This document shows positions 1 to 8,999 of a DNA stretch of 64,000 nt, in pieces. The notes beneath the pieces were generated by a model. That model had not been told where the DNA came from and did no database searches. It was given only the letters and a program-made list of their open reading frames with translations. Origin of the DNA: Psychrobacillus sp044762855 (GTDB lineage: Bacteria; Bacillota; Bacilli; Bacillales_A; Planococcaceae); the NCBI RefSeq assembly GCF_044762855.1, contig NZ_JBIWFB010000007.1, forward strand, positions 1 through 64,000, written 5' to 3'. Both the position numbers and the translations under genes were made by a program. Position 1 is the first letter of the stretch; every line of letters begins with the position of its first letter.

Positions 1-171
1 ATTAAATGATGTCAAAATTGTTTTGCTTATGAAGTTAATCAATAAGCTATATGTCTTAACGTTTTGCATGTTCAGTTTTCAATGTTCATGTTGTCGTGTT
101 GTTTTGACGACTTCTATATAATATCAAGGTTCGTTAAATATGTCAACACTTTGTTCAAATAAAATATAAAA

Positions 172-203
172 CTCTTTCCTTTTCACTAGAAACAAGGAAA
201 GAG
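172..203 (-). terminator. Intrinsic terminator after the HD-GYP-like gene
   Basis: A 10-bp perfect stem (CTCTTTCCTT / AAGGAAAGAG) with a 12-nt loop lies just past the stop codon. On the minus strand it is followed by a T-rich stretch. Bases 1-171 hold no gene that I can see. Confidence 0.8.
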
Positions 204-214
204 CCACTATTATA

Positions 215-1321
215 TCACTCTAGAATACTCTCTATGTATAAAGCTCTTTTAGCAGCTAGATCAATTATTTGACCTGTTTCTGTTAGACGAATCATTGGTC
301 TCATCGGAGAATCTCGGTGAGTAAACACTACTTCCCCTACTCTTCCATCGGATAATTGCACACGGGTAGATATTGGTAGATCACCTACAAGTGAGATTAA
401 GGCATGTACCGCTTCAATGTTATACTTACCAAATTCTTCTTCCCTAATCATTTCTAATACTTTAAACGAGGAACTCTTTGCACGATATATCCGTTCAGAC
501 GTCATTGCATGATAAACGTCAGCCACAGCAATTATTTGAGAATAAACAGATATGTTATCTAACTTTTCTCCTTTTGGATAACCGCTGCCATCTAAACGCT
601 CATGATGTTGAAAAATAGCAAGTTTAAGTTCAGATTTTAATAGGGGGCTATCCTGGATCATTTGCAAACTGTAAATAGTATGTTTCTTAATCTCTGAAAA
701 ATCGTTCTCTGTTAAGTACGTTTTCTTTTCTCTAATCTTCACATCTACTTTTGACATCCCTATATCTGCAAGTAGGCCTGCGGTGGCTATTTGCTTGATC
801 ATTCCAGCAGGGAAGTTCATCTTTTGGGCTATTGCACCAGAAATTATCCCTACAGCAATCGAGTGGTGTGCAACATAATTGTCTATAGAAGAAAAACTAT
901 TTAAGTGAGAAAATATTTTTTTGTCGGCCATAGCCTTTTCTACTAGCGGCATGATTATATTACGTAATTTTCCTACGTCTACTTTCACCCCTGCCTCCCA
1001 AGAAGTAAATTCTTTATAAAAGTTTTTTACTGCATCATTATATAACTTGTCAAAACTTGTTTGAATTGCTGGCTCTTTTTTTTCTTCCAAAATTGTTACT
1101 TTATCTTCATTTAATTTATTTATTTCTTCTTCTGTTCTACCAAATACATTTTCTAGAACAATTGGTACTTTATTAACGTTAAATGCGCGCAATACTTGGA
1201 TATGTTCCCTTGTTATTTTAGTATCTTTTCGAATAATAGGGTTTTTGGTATTCACTAAAATGTCTTCAGCTAAAATGCTTCCCAATCTCAATTCCTCTAA
1301 ATTTTCTAAGGCTTGATACAT
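215..1321 (-). CDS. HD-GYP domain protein with degenerate HD dyad
   Basis: A 368-residue cytoplasmic protein. Residues about 145-300 resemble HD-GYP cyclic-di-GMP phosphodiesterases: HH at 152-153, the HHERLDGSGYP signature at 239-248, and the ADVYHAMTSERIYR segment near 267-280. The N-terminal 100 residues and the C-terminal 50 are accessory. In canonical HD-GYP enzymes the motif is LLHDIGK. Here residues 183-189 read LLADIGM, so the metal-binding histidine of the HD dyad is alanine, and DVYDA has become DVYHA. The fold is clear, but catalysis is doubtful; it may be a c-di-GMP sensor or have altered metal use. It lies downstream of gyrA in the same direction, but a strong terminator separates them, so it is probably its own unit. 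The ATG has an AGGGAGG-type RBS (plus-strand CCTCCCT at 1328-1334). Confidence 0.85.
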   Translation of the reverse strand: MYQALENLEELRLGSILAEDILVNTKNPIIRKDTKITREHIQVLRAFNVNKVPIVLENVFGRTEEEINKLNEDKVTILEEKKEPAIQTSFDKLYNDAVKNFYKEFTSWEAGVKVDVGKLRNIIMPLVEKAMADKKIFSHLNSFSSIDNYVAHHSIAVGIISGAIAQKMNFPAGMIKQIATAGLLADIGMSKVDVKIREKKTYLTENDFSEIKKHTIYSLQMIQDSPLLKSELKLAIFQHHERLDGSGYPKGEKLDNISVYSQIIAVADVYHAMTSERIYRAKSSSFKVLEMIREEEFGKYNIEAVHALISLVGDLPISTRVQLSDGRVGEVVFTHRDSPMRPMIRLTETGQIIDLAAKRALYIESILE

Positions 1322-1394
1322 TTTATTCCCTCCCTTTTTCTAAATGTTTCTTTAATTATACTAAATATTCTTAGCCACTGTATATGTAAGAAAA

Positions 1395-1427
1395 AGACAC
1401 TCTTGAATGTAATATTCAAGAGTGTCT
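1395..1427 (-). terminator. gyrA terminator
   Basis: A 14-bp perfect inverted repeat (AGACACTCTTGAAT and its complement) with a 5-nt loop follows the gyrA stop. On the minus strand a TTTTTCTT tract comes next. It ends the gyrB-gyrA unit. Confidence 0.9.
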
Positions 1428-1435
1428 AATTTTAT

Positions 1436-3943
1436 TTATTCACTTGTTTCTTCTGTTGATGATGACTCAGTATTAGCAGGAGAGTTTTCTTCTACTTCTT
1501 CAGTGTCATCCTCCTCTTCTTTTTCTACTTTTGCGACTGTAGCTATTAATTCATCATCTGCAAGTCTCATTAATCGAACACCTTGTGTACTTCTACCAGT
1601 TATAGAAATATCATTTACGTCCATTCGAATAAGCATACCATTGATCGTGATTAACATTAAGTCTTCTGTTCCATCTACTGCCTTCACAGCGGATAAAGGA
1701 CCATTTTTCTCGGTTATTTGACATGTCTTCACACCCATACCACCGCGAGTTTGTAAACGATACTCAGATTCAGGCGTACGTTTTCCATAACCTTTTTCTG
1801 TAACAACTAAGATTTCTTGTTCTGGCTCTATAATCTCCATGCCAACAACATAGTCATCATCTTTTAAACGAATACCTCTTACCCCACCAGCAGTTCTGCC
1901 CATAGAGCGAATATCCTCTTCTTCAAAACGCACTAACTTACCTTGTCTTGTTCCAATGATTATTTGTTTTTTACCGTCAGTTAAACGAACAGCAATTAGT
2001 TCGTCTTCTTCCCGCAACGAAATAGCGATCAAACCATTCGCTCGAATATGTGCAAATCCAGAAACAGGGGTACGCTTTGTTACACCATGTTTTGTTGTAA
2101 AGATAAAATAACTATCTTCTTCGAATGATGCCATTGGAATCATTGCAGTAACTTGTTCATCTTTTTCAACACCAAGTAAGTTAATAAGCGGTAATCCTTT
2201 TGCTGTTCGACCATATTCGGGAATTTCAAATCCTCTTGCGCGGTAAACTTTCCCTTTATTCGTAAAGAACAAAATAGTATCATGCGTCGATGTGTACAAT
2301 AGATGTTCTACGAAGTCATCTTCGTTTGTTCCCATCCCTTGAACTCCTCGACCCCCACGCTTTTGACTCTTATAGGTATTAGCAGGCAATCGCTTAATAT
2401 ATCCTTTGTTTGTCAATGTGAGTACTGAATTTTCAACAGGTATTAAATCCTCGTCCTCTAAAACTTCTGCTCCCCCTGCGATAATTTCCGTTCTACGTTT
2501 ATCCGCATATCGGTCTTTAATCTCAGTGATTTCTTCTCGTATAATTTCAAGTACTCGATATTCATTGGCTAAAATGAATTTTAGTTCTTCAATTAATTTT
2601 ACAAGAGCTGTATATTCATCTTCAATCTTATCTCGTTCTAATCCCGTCAAACGTTGCAAGCGCATATCTAAAATCGCTTGTGCCTGGCGTTCGGACAAGT
2701 TGAACTTTTCAATTAAACCATTTTTCGCTTCTTCTCCTGTTCGAGAAGCACGGATTAATGTAATAATTTCATCGATATGGTCTAAAGCAATTCTCAAACC
2801 TTCTAAAATATGTGCTCGATCTTCTGCTTTGTTTAGCTCATATTGTGTGCGACGACGGATAACTACTTTTTGATGTTCTAAGTAATAATAAAGCATTTCT
2901 TTTATGTTTAATACTTTTGGTTGGTTATCGACGAGAGCAAGCATATTAACACCAAAGCTAGATTGTAGAGCTGTTTGTTTATATAAATTATTTAAAAGTA
3001 CATGTGAGTTTGCATCTTTTCGCACTTCAATGACAATTCGCATACCATTACGGTCGGACTCATCCGCTAAGTGTGTAATTCCATCAATTTTTTTATCACG
3101 AACTAATTCTGCAATTTTTTCTATTAAGCGAGCTTTGTTTACTTGGTATGGTAACTCAGTAACAATAATTACTTCTTTACCACTGGCTTTTTGTTCGATT
3201 TCGACTTTTGCACGAATTAGTATAGAACCCCTACCTGTTTCGAATGCACGACGAATACCACTTTTCCCTAAAATAATACCGCCTGTTGGAAAGTCAGGAC
3301 CCGGGATTATTCCCATCAATTCCTCTATCGTAATCGCAGGGTTTTCAGACAATGCTAAAACTCCATCAATTACTTCTCCCAAGTTATGGGAAGGGATATT
3401 CGTTGCCATTCCAACTGCAATTCCAGAAGCTCCATTTACAAGTAAGTTAGGAAATCTACTTGGTAATACAACAGGCTCTTTTTCCTGTCCATCATAGTTA
3501 TCTTTGTAATCTATTGTGTCTTTATTAATATCTCGTAATAGCTCTAGAGCAATTTTAGACATTCTGGATTCGGTATAACGCATTGCAGCTGCTCCATCAC
3601 CATCAACCGAACCGAAGTTACCATGTCCATCTACTAACATATAGCGGTAGCTCCAATGCTGGGCCATACGTACCATCGCTTCATAAATAGACGAGTCACC
3701 ATGTGGATGGTATTTCCCCATTACGTCCCCTACAATACGGGCAGACTTTTTATGAGGTTTATCGGGAGTATTTCCTAATTCTTGCATTCCATATAAAATT
3801 CGTCGATGAACGGGCTTTAACCCGTCTCGAACGTCTGGTAGTGCACGGGATACGATGACACTCATTGCGTAGTCAAGAAATGAAGTTTTCATTTCTTGAC
3901 TAATATTGATCCCTTTAACACCTTTATTCGGTATTTCTGACAT
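1436..3943 (-). CDS. gyrA: DNA gyrase subunit A
   Basis: The 835-residue breakage-reunion subunit of the A2B2 type II topoisomerase that introduces negative supercoils. The active-site tyrosine sits in AAMRYTESRMSK at about residue 123. The quinolone-determining region around HPHGDSSIYEAM (about 79-90) is typical, with serine and glutamate at the usual positions. The GyrA box QKRGGRGVQG introduces the C-terminal beta-pinwheel. The protein ends in an acidic, serine/threonine-rich tail, slightly longer than in Bacillus subtilis. The ATG has the RBS GGAGGT. It follows gyrB by 27 nt, so the two are surely co-transcribed. Confidence 0.98.
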   Translation of the reverse strand: MSEIPNKGVKGINISQEMKTSFLDYAMSVIVSRALPDVRDGLKPVHRRILYGMQELGNTPDKPHKKSARIVGDVMGKYHPHGDSSIYEAMVRMAQHWSYRYMLVDGHGNFGSVDGDGAAAMRYTESRMSKIALELLRDINKDTIDYKDNYDGQEKEPVVLPSRFPNLLVNGASGIAVGMATNIPSHNLGEVIDGVLALSENPAITIEELMGIIPGPDFPTGGIILGKSGIRRAFETGRGSILIRAKVEIEQKASGKEVIIVTELPYQVNKARLIEKIAELVRDKKIDGITHLADESDRNGMRIVIEVRKDANSHVLLNNLYKQTALQSSFGVNMLALVDNQPKVLNIKEMLYYYLEHQKVVIRRRTQYELNKAEDRAHILEGLRIALDHIDEIITLIRASRTGEEAKNGLIEKFNLSERQAQAILDMRLQRLTGLERDKIEDEYTALVKLIEELKFILANEYRVLEIIREEITEIKDRYADKRRTEIIAGGAEVLEDEDLIPVENSVLTLTNKGYIKRLPANTYKSQKRGGRGVQGMGTNEDDFVEHLLYTSTHDTILFFTNKGKVYRARGFEIPEYGRTAKGLPLINLLGVEKDEQVTAMIPMASFEEDSYFIFTTKHGVTKRTPVSGFAHIRANGLIAISLREEDELIAVRLTDGKKQIIIGTRQGKLVRFEEEDIRSMGRTAGGVRGIRLKDDDYVVGMEIIEPEQEILVVTEKGYGKRTPESEYRLQTRGGMGVKTCQITEKNGPLSAVKAVDGTEDLMLITINGMLIRMDVNDISITGRSTQGVRLMRLADDELIATVAKVEKEEEDDTEEVEENSPANTESSSTEETSE

Positions 3944-3970
3944 GCTAAAGACCTCCAGTCATACACATTC

Positions 3971-5893
3971 TTAAATATCTAAATTTTTCACATAGACAGC
4001 ATTTTCTTCGATGAATTGACGTCTCGGTTCTACTTCCTCACCCATTAGCTGTTCAAATACCGCATCTGCATCCATTGCATTATCTAAGTTTACTTGGAGT
4101 AAAGTACGTACATCTGGGTCCATCGTTGTTTCCCAAAGTTGTTCTGCGTCCATTTCTCCTAGACCTTTATAACGTTGAATATTTGGTTTGGAGGTTTTTG
4201 GTAAGCGATCTAAAATCTCTTTTAGTTGTTCGTCATTGTAGCAATATTCGACATGTTTTCCTTGTTTCACTTGATATAAAGGTGGTTGTGCTGCGTATAC
4301 ATAACCAGCTTCAATTAGCGGTCTCATGAAACGGAAGAAAAAAGTAAGCAATAAAGTTCGAATATGTGCACCATCAACATCAGCATCAGTCATAATAATA
4401 ATTTTATGATAACGAGCTTTTTCTAACGTAAATTCTTCTCCAATGCCAGTACCAAGTGCTGTAATCATTGCACGGATTTCAGCATTTCCTAAAATTCGAT
4501 CTAAACGTGCTTTTTCTACGTTTAAGATTTTCCCTCTAAGTGGCAAAATCGCTTGGAAGTGACGATCACGACCTGATTTCGCTGATCCTCCGGCAGAGTC
4601 ACCTTCTACGATATACAGTTCACTTTCCGCAGGTACACGGGAAGAGCAATCGGCCAGTTTACCAGGAAGGCTAGAAACTTCTAATGCTGACTTTCTACGC
4701 GTAAATTCACGTGCTTTTTTTGCAGCAACCCGTGCTCTTGCAGCCATCAGTCCCTTTTCGATGACTTTACGAGCAGTTTGTGGATTCTCTAGTAAAAATC
4801 GATCAAAGCCTTCTGAAAATAAGCTATTTGTAATCGTACTTACTTCTGAGTTACCAAGTTTTGTTTTCGTTTGTCCTTCGAATTGAGGATCTGGATGTTT
4901 AACAGAAACAATTGCCGTTAAACCTTCTCGCACGTCATCGCCGGTTAAATTGGCATCCGCTTCTTTTAACAGGCCATTTTTTCTAGCATAGTCATTAATA
5001 ATACGAGTTAATGCTGTTTTAAATCCTGACTCATGCGTTCCACCTTCATACGTATTAATATTGTTTGCAAAGGACAATATATTAGATGCGTAACCAGAGT
5101 TGTACTGCATAGCAATTTCAACAGCGATTCCGTCTTTTTCGCCTTCCACAAAGATTGCTTCTTCTGTAATCGGCTCTTTTGATTTATTTAAATCTTCGAC
5201 GTATGACTTTATACCGCCCTCGTAGAGGTATTTAATGGACTTTTCTTGGTCTTCTCTTTCGTCCGCAATAGTAATAGACAAACCACGATTTAAATAAGCT
5301 AATTCACGAACACGATGAGCCAGAATATCAAATTCATATTCAGTAGTTTCCGTGAAAATCTCCGCGTCCGCTTTAAATCTTGTTGTCGTACCAGTTACTT
5401 CTGCTTCACCAATAATTTCTAATGGGGCAATTACAGCTCCACGCTCAAATTTAATACAGTGAATTTTTCCATCACGTTTTACATATACTTCTGTAAACTC
5501 GGAAAGGGCATTTACAACCGAAGCACCAACTCCGTGAAGTCCTCCGGATACTTTATAACCACCGCCGCCAAACTTACCGCCGGCATGTAGTACAGTCATA
5601 ATAACTTCAACTGCAGGTTTTCCCATCTTTTCTTGTGTATCTACTGGAATACCACGGCCATTGTCTTCCACTCGGATCCAATTATCTTTTTCAATGGTGA
5701 CGATAATATGATCACAGTATCCAGCAAGTGCTTCGTCAATACTGTTATCAACGATTTCCCATACAAGATGGTGAAGTCCTTTTGAGCTGGTAGTACCAAT
5801 GTACATCCCTGGACGTTTTCTAACAGCTTCTAATCCTTCTAATACTTGTATTTGATCGGCATCATAAGATTTTTCTAACTCTTTTTCTTCCAT
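3971..5893 (-). CDS. gyrB: DNA gyrase subunit B
   Basis: The ATPase subunit of gyrase. It has an N-terminal GHKL ATPase (VDNSIDEALAG, DNGRGIP, GGLHGVGASVVNALS), a transducer, and a C-terminal TOPRIM domain (EGDSAGGSAKSGRDR; DADVDGAHIRTLLL). The open frame begins 15 nt further upstream at a GTG. I chose the internal ATG (MEEKELEKSYDADQ) because it aligns with the start of Bacillus GyrB and has AGGTGA upstream; that gives 640 residues, the usual length. The gap to recF is only 77 bp and lacks the remB (yaaB) gene found here in B. subtilis. Confidence 0.97.
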   Translation of the reverse strand: MEEKELEKSYDADQIQVLEGLEAVRKRPGMYIGTTSSKGLHHLVWEIVDNSIDEALAGYCDHIIVTIEKDNWIRVEDNGRGIPVDTQEKMGKPAVEVIMTVLHAGGKFGGGGYKVSGGLHGVGASVVNALSEFTEVYVKRDGKIHCIKFERGAVIAPLEIIGEAEVTGTTTRFKADAEIFTETTEYEFDILAHRVRELAYLNRGLSITIADEREDQEKSIKYLYEGGIKSYVEDLNKSKEPITEEAIFVEGEKDGIAVEIAMQYNSGYASNILSFANNINTYEGGTHESGFKTALTRIINDYARKNGLLKEADANLTGDDVREGLTAIVSVKHPDPQFEGQTKTKLGNSEVSTITNSLFSEGFDRFLLENPQTARKVIEKGLMAARARVAAKKAREFTRRKSALEVSSLPGKLADCSSRVPAESELYIVEGDSAGGSAKSGRDRHFQAILPLRGKILNVEKARLDRILGNAEIRAMITALGTGIGEEFTLEKARYHKIIIMTDADVDGAHIRTLLLTFFFRFMRPLIEAGYVYAAQPPLYQVKQGKHVEYCYNDEQLKEILDRLPKTSKPNIQRYKGLGEMDAEQLWETTMDPDVRTLLQVNLDNAMDADAVFEQLMGEEVEPRRQFIEENAVYVKNLDI

Positions 5894-5970
5894 AGCCAAC
5901 TTGCTCACCTACTCTTTCATCACTTCAATAATGGTGAATCTTTTTTTCAAAAACATTAAAGACTTTATAG

Positions 5971-7083
5971 TCAATTAATAACTGCACCTTGTTCCACATG
6001 AAACATCTTTGCATGTTGAATCGTGTCATGTGCGATTCCTTCTACACTTGTTGTAGTTACAAATGTTTGAACATCACCTTGAATCGTGTTCAATAAATGG
6101 GATTGTCTATAATCATCTAATTCAGATAGAACGTCATCCAGCAATAAAACAGGAGCTTCACCTACCTCCTGTTTTATCAGTTCAATTTCAGCCAACTTTA
6201 AAGACAAAGCTGTTGTTCGTTGTTGGCCTTGTGATCCATATGTTTGGACATCATAATCATTAACAAAAAATTGAAGGTCATCTCGATGTGGACCTGTTAA
6301 GGTTACGCCTCGATCAAGTTCTCTTTTTTGACTATCTGCCAATTTTTTTTCGAGATGTTCTTTCATCTCATCTTCTGTCCAACCAGCTCGAATGCCGGAA
6401 GTTGAATTATACGAAACGGTCAACTTTTCTAACCCTCTAGAAATACCAAAATGGATCGGTTCTGCCCATTTTTGTAGTAAATCCATAAATTGAAATCTTT
6501 TTTGAATTACTTTTACTGCAGCATCTATATATTGTTCCGTGTATACGTCAAACATAACATCCTTAAGAAACGGCTTCCCTTGATTTTGTTTTAACAAATG
6601 ATTTCGTTGCTTTAATATCTTTTGGAATTGAAGTAAATCATGTAAATAAACAGGGGAAATTTGGCCGATTTCCATATCAAGAAATCGCCTTCTAACTTGT
6701 GGACTTCCTTTTACTAAATATAAATCCTCTGGTGCAAACATGACGACATTTAGTTGTCCTATATAATTACTTAATTTTGTTTGCTCCAAATGATTAACCT
6801 TTGCTTTTTTACCTTTTTTCGACAATGTAAGTTCTAAAGGTAAATGACCATACTTTTTTTGAATAGCCCCTCTTATTTTACCATAGTCTGCATCCCAACG
6901 TATCAATTCTTTATCGTTGGAAGTTCTGTGTGATTTTGCCATAGATAGTACATAGAGGGATTCCATCAGATTTGTTTTTCCTTGTGCATTTTCTCCAATA
7001 AACACATTTATTTTGGAGGAAAACTCCAACTCAATTGATTCATAATTACGGAAATCTTTTAACTCTAAACGTTCAATATACAT
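5971..7083 (-). CDS. recF: DNA replication and repair protein RecF
   Basis: An SMC-like ATPase that loads RecA at gapped DNA with RecO and RecR. Walker A is GENAQGKTN, the ABC-type signature lies around YGSQGQQRTTALSLKLAE, and Walker B is VLLLDDVLSELD. The frame is open 24 nt upstream of the start given. I chose MYIERLELKDF because it matches the family N-terminus and gives 370 residues. The ATG follows the yaaA stop by one base, which implies translational coupling. The last codons contain a near-perfect parS sequence, listed separately. Confidence 0.97.
   Translation of the reverse strand: MYIERLELKDFRNYESIELEFSSKINVFIGENAQGKTNLMESLYVLSMAKSHRTSNDKELIRWDADYGKIRGAIQKKYGHLPLELTLSKKGKKAKVNHLEQTKLSNYIGQLNVVMFAPEDLYLVKGSPQVRRRFLDMEIGQISPVYLHDLLQFQKILKQRNHLLKQNQGKPFLKDVMFDVYTEQYIDAAVKVIQKRFQFMDLLQKWAEPIHFGISRGLEKLTVSYNSTSGIRAGWTEDEMKEHLEKKLADSQKRELDRGVTLTGPHRDDLQFFVNDYDVQTYGSQGQQRTTALSLKLAEIELIKQEVGEAPVLLLDDVLSELDDYRQSHLLNTIQGDVQTFVTTTSVEGIAHDTIQHAKMFHVEQGAVIN
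5990..6005. promoter_or_regulatory. parS-like site in the recF 3' end (15/16)
   Basis: TGTTCCACATGAAACA differs from the Bacillus parS consensus TGTTCCACGTGAAACA only at one central base. It lies inside recF codons for the C-terminal MFHVEQ. ParB may bind it weakly; this is inferred from sequence only. Confidence 0.5.
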
Positions 7084-7084
7084 G

Positions 7085-7315
7085 TTAATCCCCGTTCTCT
7101 GGTCCAATCATTTGGAATCTTCCTACCCCTGGAATATTTACAACATCATCATGACGAAGTTTACGGCCTCTACGATCTTCTACTTCACCATTAACATAAA
7201 CGGCATGTTCACTTAAAAACCATTTGGCCATTCCACCTGAATCTATTGCATTTGTCATTTTTAATAGTTGACCGAGCGTAATAAATTCTGAGTCAAAACG
7301 AATCTCTTCCAACAA
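7085..7315 (-). CDS. yaaA: S4-domain RNA-binding protein YaaA
   Basis: A 76-residue protein made of essentially one S4 RNA-binding domain (residues about 12-70; SGGMAKWFLSEHAVYVNGEVEDRRGRKL). Its place between dnaN and recF is that of B. subtilis yaaA (rlbA), which it matches in length and sequence pattern. Members are thought to act in ribosome or RNA metabolism; the exact role is not evident from sequence. It uses a TTG start, with AGAGGTTG upstream. Its stop abuts the recF start. Confidence 0.92.
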   Translation of the reverse strand: MLEEIRFDSEFITLGQLLKMTNAIDSGGMAKWFLSEHAVYVNGEVEDRRGRKLRHDDVVNIPGVGRFQMIGPENGD

Positions 7316-7639
7316 TAATTCAACCTCTTCTCATTTTCATTATCCCTTCATTTTACTCTAAATAACCGAATAAGTAAAAAAAAGCGTAAATATCTCTTAA
7401 GTGCGTTCAATTTTACAGTATTTTAGTGAAAGACAATACGTAATGTTATGGTCAAATTTCTATTTTAAGCATAGGTAGCTTTCAATGATTAGTAGGTTGT
7501 TCTAATCGAATTACTAGACACGTATATTAAAAAATCCATATAAATTTTTGAAAACAAGTCAACACTCAGTAAACAATCTGTAGATTACATATAAAATTAA
7601 CAAATTACCCACATGTGTATAGTTTTCTGTAAGCAAAAA
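7316..7639. other. yaaA-dnaN intergenic region
   Basis: About 320 bp of very AT-rich DNA between the yaaA start and the dnaN terminator. It must carry the promoter of yaaA-recF-gyrB-gyrA, but I cannot fix one convincing -35/-10 pair. A one-mismatch DnaA box (TTACCCACA) occurs near 7604. There is no gene. Confidence 0.5.
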
Positions 7640-7663
7640 AGATAGCCACATTAGTGACTATCT
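7640..7663 (-). terminator. dnaN terminator
   Basis: The stem AGATAGTCAC / GTGGCTATCT has a 4-nt loop and, on the minus strand, a run of six T. It separates dnaA-dnaN from yaaA-recF. Confidence 0.85.
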
Positions 7664-7691
7664 CCTCTTTTTATATTCAATTACTCACATG

Positions 7692-8828
7692 TTAATAAGT
7701 TCTTACCGGTAAGATAAGTTGTAATATCGAATCATCATGAACAGATTTTAATACGAATGGTCTCATTGCACCTGAAAATAGAATTTTTACTTCTTGTCCA
7801 TCTATTGCCTTTAAAGCGTCCATCATATATTTTGCACTAAAAGAAAGTTTTAGTTCTTCCCCATCAATGGACTCTGCTTGAATTTGTTCTTCTACATTTC
7901 CTATCTCAGGTGAATTAGAGGATACTTCAACAAATCCTTGTCCAATAGTTGAAAAACGAACGACATTATTTCTTTCTTCTCTTGCAAGTAGAGAAGCACG
8001 ATCAATAGCTTGTAACAGTGATTTGCCGTTTACTAAAATTGTCGTTTTGTACTCATTTGGAATTAATCGTGATGTATCTGGGTAATTGCCCTCCAATAAC
8101 CTGGAGTAGAACAATACATCTCCTGTTTTAAACAAGATTTGTTGTTGTGTCATAACTATTGCTACTTCTGAAGATGTTTCTTCTAAAATTTTGTTTAATT
8201 CATTCAAGCTCTTTCCAGGAATAACAACGCTATATTCTTCTTCTGGTAAGTTATTCAGTGCCGTTTTTCTTTTTGCTAAACGGTGACTGTCTGTTGCTAC
8301 ACAGTGAAGTTCACCTTCTTTAACTTGCCAATTTACACCTGTAAGTACTGGACGACTTTCAGATGTAGATACAGCAAATACCGTTTCTTTAATAATCGAT
8401 TTCAACAAATCAGAAGCGATAAAGAATTGACGGTCTTCTTCAATTTGTGGCAGTAAAGGATATTCCGAAGCATCTAATCCGATTAAGTTAAATTCCGATT
8501 TCCCTGATCGAATATGCGTTTGAAATTGATTTGTTACTTCGATTTCTACTTCGTTAGTAGGTAGTTTTCGTATAATCTCATTGAATACGCGTGCTTGTAA
8601 AACAATTGAACCTGATTCCGACACATTAATAATTCGTTCGCCATTTTTTTCGGTTGGGATAAATGTTTGAATCGTAATATCAGAATCACTTCCAGTAATA
8701 TAAAGTCCCTTTTCTGAAACTTCTAATTTAAGACCAGTTAAAATTGGGATTGTTGCTTTTGAACTTACTGCTTTCATAACATCATTTAATCCCTCTAATA
8801 GACTATCTCTCATGACATCAAACTTCAT
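7692..8828 (-). CDS. dnaN: DNA polymerase III beta sliding clamp
   Basis: The 378-residue ring-forming processivity clamp, the same length as the Bacillus protein. It begins MKFDVMRDSLLEGLNDVMKAV and ends with the conserved LILPVRTY that lines the protein-binding pocket. Three beta-clamp domains of about 120 residues can be followed. The ATG has RBS GAGGT. It lies 171 bp downstream of dnaA; the gap holds the second half of oriC. Confidence 0.98.
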   Translation of the reverse strand: MKFDVMRDSLLEGLNDVMKAVSSKATIPILTGLKLEVSEKGLYITGSDSDITIQTFIPTEKNGERIINVSESGSIVLQARVFNEIIRKLPTNEVEIEVTNQFQTHIRSGKSEFNLIGLDASEYPLLPQIEEDRQFFIASDLLKSIIKETVFAVSTSESRPVLTGVNWQVKEGELHCVATDSHRLAKRKTALNNLPEEEYSVVIPGKSLNELNKILEETSSEVAIVMTQQQILFKTGDVLFYSRLLEGNYPDTSRLIPNEYKTTILVNGKSLLQAIDRASLLAREERNNVVRFSTIGQGFVEVSSNSPEIGNVEEQIQAESIDGEELKLSFSAKYMMDALKAIDGQEVKILFSGAMRPFVLKSVHDDSILQLILPVRTY

Positions 8829-8866
8829 TTTTTTACCTCACTTATATAATTATTATTTATTTAAAA

Positions 8867-8900
8867 GATTAATAGATATAGTAATAGGGCTTGTGGATAT
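8867..8900 (-). other. Basal unwinding element with DnaA-trio triplets (oriC, dnaA-dnaN side)
   Basis: On the minus strand a DnaA box variant (ATATCCACA, 8892-8900) is followed after a short GC segment by the triplets CTA-TTA-CTA-TAT-CTA-TTA (8888 down to 8871) and then a pure AT tract to about 8840. This order (box, GC segment, DnaA-trios, AT-rich DNA) is that of the B. subtilis oriC unwinding region. A perfect DnaA box lies at 8985-8993 and a one-mismatch box at 8935-8943. Confidence 0.7.
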
Positions 8901-8999
8901 GTTGATAAGTATATATTAACCCTTTCATACCGAACTATCCACATGTGCATAAGTTGTTCTTAAGTAAATGAAAAAGAAACAAACTTATCCACAAAGATT

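Noticed and set aside
2406..3497. Long plus-strand open frames within gyrA
   Set aside because: They are antisense shadows of the minus-strand gyrA codons, without RBS or family similarity. Similar antisense frames elsewhere were dropped for the same reason.
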